From assembly GCA_002352125.1 (NCBI GenBank), contig DEHU01000004.1:12505-35094 (forward strand): a DNA stretch of 22,590 bases, read 5' to 3'. The translations under genes and the position numbers were made by a program. This stretch comes from Competibacteraceae bacterium UBA2792 (lineage in GTDB: Bacteria; Pseudomonadota; Gammaproteobacteria; Competibacterales; Competibacteraceae). Below the pieces are notes generated by a model. The model was not told the origin of the DNA and did not search any database. It saw only the letters and a program-made list of their open reading frames with translations. Positions 7,835 through 16,016 of this stretch are shown here, piece by piece (position 1 is the stretch's first letter; each line of letters opens with the position of its first letter).

Positions 7835-10222
7835 GTGGCGGTATCCGAGGGCGGGGAAGGAGGCGGACGAATTCCGATCAGTTGGCGGTTGCGGCCAGAT
7901 TTGCGATTCGATCCAACCCGGACCGCTGGCCGCTATCAGGTGCGAAACCTCCTCAGCGGCGAGCGATTCGAGCTGGGAGAAGAAGAGATTTTCTTATGCA
8001 AGGCATTGGATGATGCCACCGGCGCGGAGGAAATCCGGTCTGCGTTCGAAAAGCGATTCGGGCTGATTATCGCTACCGAGCAACTCGATCAGTTTTATCG
8101 AGACATGGCGGAGCTGGGGTTGCTGGAGCCGGCTTCTCCGCCAGCGGCGGCAGATGCGTCGAATCCCGAAACTGCGGAGGATGATGCGCGGACCGATACC
8201 CGGAACGACGAGCGGTACGATGGTTATCAATGGGTGTGGTTCAATCCGCATCGCGCATTCACCTGGCTGGCGCGCCGTATCGGATGGCTACGTTACGGGG
8301 CGTGGCTACTGGTGCCGGGCGTACCGCTGGCGTTGCTGATCATTCTGTACCACCGGCCGGAGTATCAGCGAGCGCTGCAAGCGTTTTCCGATCCAAATTC
8401 GCATCTGCTGTTCAAGTTTACCTTGGGGCTGTTCGTCGCCAATCTGTTTACGCGAATCGTCCAAGGTGTATCCGTTGCCTATGCCGGCGGAACGGTCAAT
8501 CAGTTCGGGCTGCGGCTGGAATTCGGGGTCATTCCTCATTTTTTCGTCGGCAAATCGATTCGGGCCATTTCCCGCCCGCCCCAGCAGCGCTTGGCGGCAG
8601 TTGGAGCGGCGCTGTTGACCAAACTCGCTTTGTTTGTCGGCGGAATGCTGGTTTGGCGGCTGACCTATCAAAGCGGTGGTACGCTGAGTTCCTACGCGTT
8701 CATCCTGGGTCATTTGGGATTGGGCGCGTTTCTGTTTATCGCTAATCCGCTTTGGTGGGGCGACGGCTACGTCTGGCTGGCCACTTGGCTGAAAATGCCC
8801 AGGTTACGTGACCGGGCTTTTCAGATCCTGAAGCTTTACCTGCGTGGCCGTCGTCCGCCGGAAGGATTGCCGGCCTTGGAAAAGTACGCTTTGGTCGGCT
8901 ACATCGTCGCCAGCGTCGCCTATGTCCTGTTGTTATTGGGTATGGTGGCGTTAGCCAAAGCCGTTTATCTGGAAAAACAGTATCAAGGCGTCGGAGTGAT
9001 ACTGTTTCTGGTCTTGGTGGGAATGGTTGCGCGCTGGTGGCTGTATCGACGAGCCCATCAGCGTCAGCGGACCAGAGAGCGGGCCGAGGCGCGAGCCGGA
9101 ACGCGAGATGCGCCATTCGTTACCGGGACAGCCCGGTTTGCGCAGCGCGGGGCAACCGAAAATAAGATCGGAGAGCCGATCGAAAGCGGTCCGAAGCGTC
9201 TTCGCTGGCCGAGGCTGGCCTTGCTCGCATTGCTCGTCACGATCTCGTTTCTGCCCTATCCCTACGATGTGACCGGCGATGTGACCCTGTTTCCAACAGC
9301 CTACGCGGAAATCCATGCGGTGACATCCGGCATGATCGTGGCCGTAAAAGCTCGGGAGAACCAGTGGGTCACGCCGAATCAGATATTGGCCGAGCTGAGC
9401 GTTTGGCAACAAGATCGCGATATCGCCACCACCACGGCCGATATCGAGCGCAAGCAGGCGGAACTGGAATTGTTGCTGCACGGCCCCAAGGCGGAAGCCG
9501 TCGAAGCGACCCGCGAACAGTTGGCGATGGCCCAAGTGCGAGCGGCTCACAGCCGAAAGGTGCAGAAATTGTTAGAGCCGGTCTATCGACAGGGTGTGGT
9601 CAAGGATTTGGAGTACGAGGAGGCGGTCAAGACCGCCGAGGTGGATCAAGCGGGGGTTGCGGTCGCCACGGCCAATTTGAATTTGATCAAGAGTCCGCCG
9701 CTGCCGATGGAAGTGGTCGCCAAACAAGCCGAACTCAAGCAGTTGCGGGAACAGTTGAACTATCTTCGAGAGCAACGGGAACGGACCCGTCTGCATGCGC
9801 CGGTCGAGGGCATGATCGTCACGCCCCGCTTGGAATTCAAAACGGGCGGTTTTTTGAAGGAGGGCGATCTGTTCGCGACCGTCGAGGACAATCGAATCAT
9901 GCGGGCCGAGATCTTGGCTCCAGAAACCGACATCGGCGAGGTGCAGCCAGACGCACCGGTGCGATTACGGGTCTGGGCTTATCCGCTGCGGGATTTTGCG
10001 GGCCGGGTGGCGTCCGTCGCGCCGGTCGTCGAGCCGAGCTCCGCAGATCCGTTCGTGCGCGTGGTGCGCGTGATCGTCGAGATTCCCAACCCCGATGGCC
10101 TGTTGAAATCTCAGATGACCGGAGTCGCCAAAATCGCGGCTGGCGACAAACCGTTCGTCGTCGCTTTCACCCGCGCCTTGGTGCGGTTCGCGATGATCGA
10201 GATGTGGTCTTGGTTGCCCTGA
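7835..10222 (+). CDS. Fusion of PqqD-like domain, inactive M50-like membrane domain and HlyD periplasmic adaptor
   Basis: The GTG at 7835 (or TTG at 7829, overlapping the previous TGA) is the likely start; no good Shine-Dalgarno is seen, so translational coupling is likely. The 795-residue protein begins with a PqqD-like module (about 30-95: RYQVRNLLSG, then LGLLEP). About six hydrophobic segments follow (roughly 150-172, 190-212, 258-278, 286-310, 350-380, 384-405) in the pattern of M50 site-2-protease-like proteins, with YAGGTVNQFGLRLEFG and IPHFFV landmarks. The HExxH zinc motif is absent (the region reads FTRIVQGVS) and the usual later Asp after the FFV motif is Gly. A further membrane segment (about 458-478) leads to an HlyD adaptor (480-790) with lipoyl-like half motifs (VTSGMIVAV and HAPVEGMIV) flanking a Gln/Glu-rich coiled coil. 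HlyD proteins bridge an inner-membrane pump to an outer-membrane channel. Its place behind the PKS genes suggests product export; no pump ATPase or TolC gene is in the window. Confidence 0.88.
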   Translation: MAVSEGGEGGGRIPISWRLRPDLRFDPTRTAGRYQVRNLLSGERFELGEEEIFLCKALDDATGAEEIRSAFEKRFGLIIATEQLDQFYRDMAELGLLEPASPPAAADASNPETAEDDARTDTRNDERYDGYQWVWFNPHRAFTWLARRIGWLRYGAWLLVPGVPLALLIILYHRPEYQRALQAFSDPNSHLLFKFTLGLFVANLFTRIVQGVSVAYAGGTVNQFGLRLEFGVIPHFFVGKSIRAISRPPQQRLAAVGAALLTKLALFVGGMLVWRLTYQSGGTLSSYAFILGHLGLGAFLFIANPLWWGDGYVWLATWLKMPRLRDRAFQILKLYLRGRRPPEGLPALEKYALVGYIVASVAYVLLLLGMVALAKAVYLEKQYQGVGVILFLVLVGMVARWWLYRRAHQRQRTRERAEARAGTRDAPFVTGTARFAQRGATENKIGEPIESGPKRLRWPRLALLALLVTISFLPYPYDVTGDVTLFPTAYAEIHAVTSGMIVAVKARENQWVTPNQILAELSVWQQDRDIATTTADIERKQAELELLLHGPKAEAVEATREQLAMAQVRAAHSRKVQKLLEPVYRQGVVKDLEYEEAVKTAEVDQAGVAVATANLNLIKSPPLPMEVVAKQAELKQLREQLNYLREQRERTRLHAPVEGMIVTPRLEFKTGGFLKEGDLFATVEDNRIMRAEILAPETDIGEVQPDAPVRLRVWAYPLRDFAGRVASVAPVVEPSSADPFVRVVRVIVEIPNPDGLLKSQMTGVAKIAAGDKPFVVAFTRALVRFAMIEMWSWLP

Positions 10223-10234
10223 TCATTCATGTTC

Positions 10235-11521
10235 CTACTTTAGCGGCGCTTGAAAGGGAACATTCGAGTGTGTTTCCAGCCAGATACCCGGCCGTGCGGC
10301 CGGATCTAACGTAATATCCCAGTCGCCAGCGGCTACCAGCCCGTGCGGCGTCGGTTGCAGCACCCGCAAGTTGACTGCGGCGGGTTGTTCGAAGTCTTGT
10401 TGTTTGATTTCTTGCCATGCTTCGCCGTCGTGGGTTTTCCACAATGCAAAGCCGCTGGTCGTGGGCGCCGTCCGGGTAGCAGACGGCGATTCGTGATGGC
10501 CGAGCGCGGCGTACAGGGCATCGGGGGTGGCGGCGAGCCGGGAAATCCGTCCCATGCGGGTATCGCCAAAGCCGGGACCGTGGGTGGAAAGCGGTATTTG
10601 TAGTCCGATGGGCGAGAAGCGCGGCGTGCCCATGACCAGCTCCCAACGTCCGTCGGGCAAAACCCGAATGATTTCGGCGCCGGAGGTGGCGAATTCCCAA
10701 TCGGGGTCAGGATGCGGCGAACGGGTACCGAGGTAAAGCGCATCCTTGAAGGTGGTCATGGTTTCGATGCGAGGATCGAGCGTATAGCGCTGGGCGCCTT
10801 CGCTCAGGACTAATTCCCATGCGAAGGGCGGTTCGTTGTGGGCCGAGGTCTTCCAAAGCTGGAAGCCGCCTAGCGGATTGCCGGTAGCGGCGTACAATTG
10901 GCCGTGAGCGACCTGCAGAGCATCGATCGTCCGGTTTTCGGGATCGCCGAAGCCGGATTCGCAAGCAGGCCGCCAGGATTGGGACAAGAGGTTGGCGGTG
11001 ACGTAAACGACCGCACCGTCGCGTCCGGTGTCGTGGATGGCGCTGGCGGGAATGGCGAAGACTTTGCCCGAAAAACCGTGCAGGCTGACGAAGGGACCGC
11101 GATTGCCGCCCGCTTCCAGATGGGGTATCTCCCGAAGATGGATACCGTCCTCGGTGTGCAGCAGGGCGGGTGTGCGCAGGCCCAGGCGGATGGCGTATAA
11201 CGTCGGCGTCGGTTGAGGGTGGCCGGGTAGTACGGTCATCGTCCGCCAACCGAGCTCTAGCGGGAACTGGCGGTGTTGGCCATTGCGGGCTATCCAACGG
11301 GATTCGATCGGTGCTGCGTGTAGCGATTCCCAACTGGATTCGCGCAGGCGGTGACGCAACAGGAGCGCGGTGCCGGCCTGGTGCGGATCGGCCGGGTAGC
11401 AGGTTATGCCCAGATACAGCCAGCCCTGAAACCAGGCCGCTGCCTGAACGAGATATCGGTTGGCCTCTGGCAGGAGCGCGGCAGGGATGTCATGAAACTG
11501 AAAAGAAGGTTGTGAGGACAT
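10235..11521 (-). CDS. Beta-propeller-like repeat protein A, function unknown
   Basis: The 428-residue protein has no signal peptide or membrane segment, so it is probably cytoplasmic. It is built from repeats of the kind GFGDPEN, then about ten residues, then LYAATGNPLGGFQLWKT, with later LYLGT, GRWELVMG, GFGDT, LYAALG and GFALWKT units. This is the look of a propeller whose blades end in an aromatic strand, probably six or seven blades (inference). It is co-linear with the protein at 16016-17497: GWRTMTVLPG matches GYRGMAVFQG, PPFAWELVLSEGA matches PPYAWEQIIAEGA, and IIRVLPDGRWELVMG matches LIRFHPDGHWDLIVG. The two are true paralogues. The gene converges on the HlyD fusion gene with 12 bp between stops and diverges from a sulfotransferase gene across 65 bp. 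No clear Shine-Dalgarno precedes the ATG. I do not recognise a catalytic motif or a named family. Confidence 0.85.
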   Translation of the reverse strand: MSSQPSFQFHDIPAALLPEANRYLVQAAAWFQGWLYLGITCYPADPHQAGTALLLRHRLRESSWESLHAAPIESRWIARNGQHRQFPLELGWRTMTVLPGHPQPTPTLYAIRLGLRTPALLHTEDGIHLREIPHLEAGGNRGPFVSLHGFSGKVFAIPASAIHDTGRDGAVVYVTANLLSQSWRPACESGFGDPENRTIDALQVAHGQLYAATGNPLGGFQLWKTSAHNEPPFAWELVLSEGAQRYTLDPRIETMTTFKDALYLGTRSPHPDPDWEFATSGAEIIRVLPDGRWELVMGTPRFSPIGLQIPLSTHGPGFGDTRMGRISRLAATPDALYAALGHHESPSATRTAPTTSGFALWKTHDGEAWQEIKQQDFEQPAAVNLRVLQPTPHGLVAAGDWDITLDPAARPGIWLETHSNVPFQAPLK

Positions 11522-11586
11522 GCGATTGACCGTATTGGGTTGGCGGGATCCGGCCGGTAGCGGAACGAGCCTGGGAGAATGAATGC

Positions 11587-12513
11587 GTGAATTATAAAGG
11601 GGTTCGCAAAGAACATGCCGATTATCAACCGTTGTTTATTCTTTGCCCGGGCCGTTCTTTTTCCTCGGTCGTGTGCGGAATGCTGGGCCAGCATCCCGAA
11701 CTGTATGGGTTGCCGGAAACCAATTTTTTCGTCGCTGATACCGTAGGCGGTATTTTCCAGCGATTCGACGGGCCGGGTGATCGGCATCGTACCCACGGTT
11801 TGGCCAGAGCCATCGCCCAGTTGCACGATGGCGAGCAGACCGAGGCGACTATCGAACGGGCTTGGCAATGGTTGCGAGAGCGGCCAACGATGACGGTGCG
11901 AGAGCTGGCTTGGCATGTGGCGGCTTTGGTGGACAACCAGCAGTTGGTCGAGAAAAGTCCCAGCAACTGCGGGGATTTCGCTCATTTGGCGCGCCTGTAC
12001 GGAGCGTTTCCCGCCGCGCGGTTTCTGCATCTGACACGGCATCCACGCTCGACCGGCAAATCGCTGTACCAGGCGCGGCAAGACCAGCGTGCCCGCCGCC
12101 GTCAGACCGTATCCTCTCCGAACGCCGACCGGATCGAGGAGAACTGGCTCAAGGTGCATGGTCACATCGTTCGCTTCACCGAACGATTGCCGGCCGGGCA
12201 GAGCATTCGCTTGCAGGGCGAACTGTTGCTGGCTGATCCGGATCGCTATCTGCGCCAGATCACCGTGTGGCTGGGCATTCGGGCCGATCCGGAAGCCATC
12301 GAGGCGATGAAGCATCCGGAAAACTCGCCATTTGCTTCCGTTGGGCCCGCCAATGCCCGTGGGGGCAACAATCGCAAATACTTGGAAGACCCGCATCTGC
12401 GGACCGGTTCGCCGCCGAAAACCAATTTGACCGATCCTCTGGAGTGGATGCCGGACGGTTCGGGTTTTGGTCCGGCGACCGTGATGTTAGCGCGGTATTT
12501 CGGTTACCGGTGA
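11587..12513 (+). CDS. PAPS-dependent sulfotransferase family protein 1
   Basis: The GTG start at 11587 is supported by GGGAGA at 11573-11578, eight bases upstream; the nearby ATG at 11583 hits a stop after four codons. The protein is 308 residues and probably cytosolic. A variant 5'-phosphosulfate loop is at residues 21-29 (PGRSFSSVV) followed by GQHPELYGLPE; a KSP motif lies in the middle; and a 3'-phosphate motif RHPRSTGKS shows the canonical Arg and Ser eight residues apart. Length and motif order fit bacterial sulfotransferases of the Sulfotransfer_3 type, which move sulfate from PAPS to a hydroxyl or amine. The acceptor is unknown; the PKS product is a reasonable candidate (inference). 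It ends in LEWMPDGSGFGPATVM then LARYFGYR, a tail shared with the two other sulfotransferases here. The last 25 codons are copied in tandem downstream of its stop. Confidence 0.9.
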   Translation: MNYKGVRKEHADYQPLFILCPGRSFSSVVCGMLGQHPELYGLPETNFFVADTVGGIFQRFDGPGDRHRTHGLARAIAQLHDGEQTEATIERAWQWLRERPTMTVRELAWHVAALVDNQQLVEKSPSNCGDFAHLARLYGAFPAARFLHLTRHPRSTGKSLYQARQDQRARRRQTVSSPNADRIEENWLKVHGHIVRFTERLPAGQSIRLQGELLLADPDRYLRQITVWLGIRADPEAIEAMKHPENSPFASVGPANARGGNNRKYLEDPHLRTGSPPKTNLTDPLEWMPDGSGFGPATVMLARYFGYR

Positions 12514-12610
12514 TCGTCCCGCGCTCTGGAGTGGATGCCGGACGGTTCGGGTTTTAGCCCGGCGACCGTGATGTTAGCGCGGTATTCCGGTTACCGGTGA
12601 TCGTCCCGCG
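12437..12610 (+). repeat. 87-bp in-frame tandem duplication of the sulfotransferase 1 gene end
   Basis: Copy 1 is 12437-12523 and copy 2 is 12524-12610; they abut exactly and differ at three positions by eye (two near the GGTTTT run, one in the TATTTC/TATTCC stretch). Each copy holds the last 25 codons of the gene with the TGA stop plus ten downstream bases. Since 87 is 29 codons, copy 2 is in frame with the gene, so readthrough of the first TGA would add a second C-terminal tail (LEWMPDGSGFSPATVM onward) ending at a second TGA. The simplest reading is replication slippage or unequal exchange leaving a non-coding remnant. Confidence 0.95.
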
Positions 12611-12628
12611 GGGCGGCTGGCGCGGTGG

Positions 12629-13519
12629 CTAATGGTAGCCGAACTGCCGGGCCAGGACGATGGTATCGGAAGAAAAGCCATCTCCTCGACCGGACCATTC
12701 GAGAGGACCCAGCAGAGTGCCGGTGGATGGCCTGCCGATTCGCAAAACGGGGTCTTCCAGAAAACCGCTATTGTTACCATAGGGGGCGCTGGGCGGACCG
12801 GGCCGGGCATAGGGGGAACGCTCGGGATGTTTCATGGCCTCGATGGCCGCAGGATCGGTGCGGATTTCCAGCCATTCGGCGATTTGAGAAAAATACGAGT
12901 CCGGATCGGCCAGCAGTTGTTCGCCCTGGATCCACATCGTTTTACTGGGCGGCAATTGCCCGATGAAGGCGAGGATGTTGCGATGTACCTTGAGCCACTG
13001 CCGTTCCACTCGTTTTCCTAGCTGGGGAAGTTTTTCCGGTTGCCGCGTGGCGAGGCGCTGGAAGTGGACCTTGTACAGCGAGCGAGTCGTGGCGTTTGGG
13101 TGGCGGAGCAAATGCAGAAAGAAAGCATCCGGGAATGTGGTGCGCAACCGCTCCAGGTTTTCCGGCCGGCCGTGGGTGGGGCTTTTATCGACCAGGCGCT
13201 TGGGAGCGATGCGCTCGGCTACGTGGTGATAGATCCGGCTGGTAGTCCAGGATCGATGCGCGCGCAACCACGCCCATGCTTCCAAAGCGCTACGTTCGCT
13301 CTGGTCGCCGTGATGCAACTGGGCGATGACCCGAACCAACCCGTAGGCCAGGTATTTTTTGCCATGCTCGGTGGCCCTGTCGAGCAATTCGCCCACCGTG
13401 TCGGCAATGCCGAGATAGATTTCCGGCACGTCGTACAGTTCGGGATGTTGGCCGATGGCGGTGCAGACCACCGAAGAAAACGAGCGGCCGGGGCAGAGGA
13501 TGAACAAAGGGCTATGCAT
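12629..13519 (-). CDS. PAPS-dependent sulfotransferase family protein 2
   Basis: The protein is 296 residues and starts MHSPLFILCPGRSFSSVV, so the phosphosulfate loop lies at residues 10-18. GQHPELYDVPE, a KSP motif (VDKSPTHGRP) and the 3'-phosphate motif RHPNATTRS follow. The C-terminus (LEWSGRGDGFSSDTIVLARQ) matches the tail of the other two sulfotransferases in the window. The ATG at 13519 has no strong Shine-Dalgarno, but starting there places the first strand of the fold at the usual position. It converges with sulfotransferase 1, with only the duplicated repeat and 18 more bases between. Upstream on the same strand is the EF-hand esterase gene, 196 bp away, so it may be the last gene of the long minus-strand run or have its own promoter. 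Substrate unknown. Confidence 0.9.
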   Translation of the reverse strand: MHSPLFILCPGRSFSSVVCTAIGQHPELYDVPEIYLGIADTVGELLDRATEHGKKYLAYGLVRVIAQLHHGDQSERSALEAWAWLRAHRSWTTSRIYHHVAERIAPKRLVDKSPTHGRPENLERLRTTFPDAFFLHLLRHPNATTRSLYKVHFQRLATRQPEKLPQLGKRVERQWLKVHRNILAFIGQLPPSKTMWIQGEQLLADPDSYFSQIAEWLEIRTDPAAIEAMKHPERSPYARPGPPSAPYGNNSGFLEDPVLRIGRPSTGTLLGPLEWSGRGDGFSSDTIVLARQFGYH

Positions 13520-13715
13520 GGTTGTACGTCTGCAACTTGCTGATGGGCCGCAAAATCACACAGCGGCTACTGAGCGTTGAAAAACGATCCAGGTGACGTC
13601 ATTTCGCATCTATCGAAGCGGCGGGTATCGACCGCAACGGCAGGAAGCAAGTTGTGAGGCTCCCACCAATAATGGACGGCATGGCATCGCTAGGCTATTG
13701 GAAAGTGCTGTAACC
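13520..13715. other. Intergenic gap between sulfotransferase 2 and the EF-hand esterase
   Basis: The 196 bases hold no convincing gene. Composition shifts here from GC-rich to the more AT-rich esterase gene. A six-base CCAATA/TATTGG inverted pair near 13665-13702 is too widely spaced to call a terminator. A promoter for sulfotransferase 2 could lie here, but no good hexamer pair was found. Confidence 0.4.
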
Positions 13716-15083
13716 TTAAGTTGAATTATTTTTCAGAAAATCTGTAATGATTTGGGTTGCTTCATCATTAGGATTGCCAATTTCTTGATTTATTTGTTTG
13801 TGACTTTTGTTAATCATTTTGCTGCGAACGGTAACACCTGCACGTAATAGAGATTCGCGCAAGTTCTCGGATAGCATCTGGGCGCGTGGGCGTGGAGTAT
13901 AAAAAATCAAGAAAGGCGGAATGTTTTTACCGGCGGCTATATGAGTAATAGGAGAAGCGTCTTTCCAGATGCGCTCGTCATTACTGAAGGCCGACACATA
14001 AATATTTGGCTGGTTGTGTTCTCTCATAAGCCTTGGAATATCATAGCCAGCACCATCCAGAAGAATGACGCCCTTAAGCAGTTGCAGGTTTTTTCCAGCG
14101 GCCTGCAAGTACCGTTGGTCGGTCGCCACCAGCGCAGCCAAGTGCGCGCCGGCCGAATGCCCCATCAAATAAAGGTGCTCGGCGTTACCGCCGTAACGAC
14201 CGATATTGCTATCGGTCCAAGCTATTGCCCTGGCCACATCCTGCACGGGTGTAGGATGTTTGAATACGGGGGATAACCGGTAGTTCATGCTGATGAAAAT
14301 ATAGCCCATTCCCGTAAAATAACGGGCTTTGTTGGCGACGACATTGGCGTTGGCCTTGTCACCGCGTTGCCAGCCACCACCGTGAACCATAATCATAATT
14401 GGGTGATTCTGGCCCGTTTTGGGGGCATAAATATCCAAGCTCAATAAATTGGGATCAACCCCAGGAATCTCTGCATACCGGATATTTGGATATTGAGCGA
14501 ACGCAGAGTCAGAAGCCGAAAAATGTCTTGCATTGTTGTTTCTTGAGTATGCCCTGGCATCGGTAACTCTTGAAGGAGTCCAAGCTGTTGCTGCGTCAGT
14601 CGCTATATCTGTTTCCGTGTTGATCGAATTGTAAGCAAGTTGACGCCGGTTATTTCGATAGGAAATAGCTTCTTCCGGCATTATCGAATCGTCGTTGTTT
14701 TGATCAAAGCGTTGGTTACGACCAGCGCTTCTCTTGTATTGTATATGGCTTTTGGCTTCTTCCAACGTTATTGATCCATCTCCATTTTGATCCAATCGCT
14801 GGAACAATCTAGGGCGATTCAGTTCTTCGCGAGAGATAATGCCATCTCCGTTTTGGTCGAATTTTTTGAATCGATTAATAAGTTTGTCATCGCGATTTCC
14901 TCTTGTATTGGAAGAGAGAGGAGATGTTTTTTCAAATTGTTGGGTCCGGTCGGCGAATCCTGTTGGGTTGCTTTCCTGTCCTGCAGGGCAGCCCGAAATG
15001 AATAAAATAATGCTCAGTATGAGAAAACGGGTAAGTAAGTGACTCATAATGCTGGTTTTCATGCCAAACTTGTTCGACCGCAT
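13716..15083 (-). CDS. Lipoprotein with EF-hand repeats and an alpha/beta-hydrolase (esterase) domain
   Basis: The ATG at 15083 is preceded by GGAG at an eight-base spacing; an internal Met8 is possible and would give a more typical signal peptide. Residues 12-32 form a lipoprotein signal with lipobox ISGC (Cys32), and Pro at +2 allows outer-membrane sorting. EF-hand loops lie at 76-87 (DQNGDGIISREE), 98-109 (DQNGDGSITLEE) and a degenerate one at 127-138 (DQNNDDSIMPEE). An esterase domain follows, with the HGGGW oxyanion motif (His234), GHSAGAH nucleophile (Ser310) and a late SHKQINQEIG motif likely to carry the catalytic His. This fits calcium-linked carboxylesterase lipoproteins of the periplasm; the substrate is unknown. 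The gene is clearly AT-richer than its neighbours, with codons such as AAT, ATA and AAA common, suggesting horizontal arrival. It lies 30 bp downstream of sulfotransferase 3 on the same strand. Confidence 0.88.
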   Translation of the reverse strand: MRSNKFGMKTSIMSHLLTRFLILSIILFISGCPAGQESNPTGFADRTQQFEKTSPLSSNTRGNRDDKLINRFKKFDQNGDGIISREELNRPRLFQRLDQNGDGSITLEEAKSHIQYKRSAGRNQRFDQNNDDSIMPEEAISYRNNRRQLAYNSINTETDIATDAATAWTPSRVTDARAYSRNNNARHFSASDSAFAQYPNIRYAEIPGVDPNLLSLDIYAPKTGQNHPIMIMVHGGGWQRGDKANANVVANKARYFTGMGYIFISMNYRLSPVFKHPTPVQDVARAIAWTDSNIGRYGGNAEHLYLMGHSAGAHLAALVATDQRYLQAAGKNLQLLKGVILLDGAGYDIPRLMREHNQPNIYVSAFSNDERIWKDASPITHIAAGKNIPPFLIFYTPRPRAQMLSENLRESLLRAGVTVRSKMINKSHKQINQEIGNPNDEATQIITDFLKNNST

Positions 15084-15113
15084 CGTGGTAGCTCCAAACT
15101 TTATTAATAGATT

Positions 15114-16016
15114 TCAACGATAGCCAAAACGGCGAGCCAAAGCTATGGTCGAGCTAGAAAAACCATCTCTTTGGCCTTGTTGCCACTCCAGCGGTCCTTC
15201 CAGTTGCTGCGGCGAAATTGGCCGCTTGACGTAAATGGGATTACGCAAGAAGTTGGGATCGTTGCCGAACGGTGCATTGGGTGGTCCAATGCAGGCATAA
15301 GGAGATTGCTCCGGGTGTAGCATGGCCGCCATGCTGTGCGCATCGCTGCTCAAACCGAGCCAGCCAGCAATTTGAGCCAAATAGAGCTCTGGCTGGGTTA
15401 GCAATCGCTCGCCTTGGATCAGCATCCATTGGCTAGGGGGTAAATGGCCGGTAAATGCGAGAATATTCGAGTTGATTCTCGACCAAAGTTGCTCTGGCGG
15501 CAACTCGACCGCTTTATGTTCGTTGCGCCGGTGCGCGTTTTTTTGTTGGAGCTGATGGATGGAGTTACAAGTTGCGCGCGGATGGCGCACCAAATGCAAA
15601 AAACGAGCATTCGGGAACGCCCGGTACAATCGGCGTAAATTGGCAGGGTTTAGGGCAGTGCTGGGGCTTTTGTCCACCATAATGCGGGAGCCGCCGGTGC
15701 GCTCCGCCAATAAAGCGAGAAATTGCCCGGCATTCCAATGGGCGTGTCGTTGCAGCCAATCGCGAGCTTTTTCCACGGTGTCCGTGGTTTGGGCTCGATA
15801 CTCGACTTGCGCCACCACGCGCAACAGGCCATGCAGGCTTTGCGGGCGCACGATTTGTAGTTTGTTCATCACGCCGGCCAGGGTATCGGCCATGAACAGA
15901 TTCAGTTCCGGCAAACCGTACATCGCCGGATGCTGGCCCAGCATGGCGCAAACCAGGGACGAATAGGAACGCATGCAGGTGAGAACGAACAGCGGTGCTG
16001 GCATCGATGATCCCAT
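15114..16016 (-). CDS. PAPS-dependent sulfotransferase family protein 3
   Basis: The ATG at 16016 overlaps the stop of the upstream propeller gene as TGATG, which points to translational coupling; an alternative ATG is at 16004 (MPAPLFVLTC). The 300-residue protein has a variant phosphosulfate loop (CMRSYSSLVC, Arg at about 16), GQHPAMYGLPE, a KSP motif (VDKSPSTALN) and the 3'-phosphate motif RHPRATCNS. The central SPYACIGPPNAPFGND block and the LEWQQGQRDGFSSSTIALAR tail match sulfotransferases 1 and 2, so all three are paralogues. GC content appears somewhat lower than in the synthase genes. Substrate unknown; coupling to the propeller gene suggests the two proteins act together (inference). 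Confidence 0.9.
   Translation of the reverse strand: MGSSMPAPLFVLTCMRSYSSLVCAMLGQHPAMYGLPELNLFMADTLAGVMNKLQIVRPQSLHGLLRVVAQVEYRAQTTDTVEKARDWLQRHAHWNAGQFLALLAERTGGSRIMVDKSPSTALNPANLRRLYRAFPNARFLHLVRHPRATCNSIHQLQQKNAHRRNEHKAVELPPEQLWSRINSNILAFTGHLPPSQWMLIQGERLLTQPELYLAQIAGWLGLSSDAHSMAAMLHPEQSPYACIGPPNAPFGNDPNFLRNPIYVKRPISPQQLEGPLEWQQGQRDGFSSSTIALARRFGYR

Noticed and set aside
13660..13705. CCAATA/TATTGG pair as a terminator
   Set aside because: The arms are six bases with a spacer of over 25 bases and there is no T-run in either orientation close enough.
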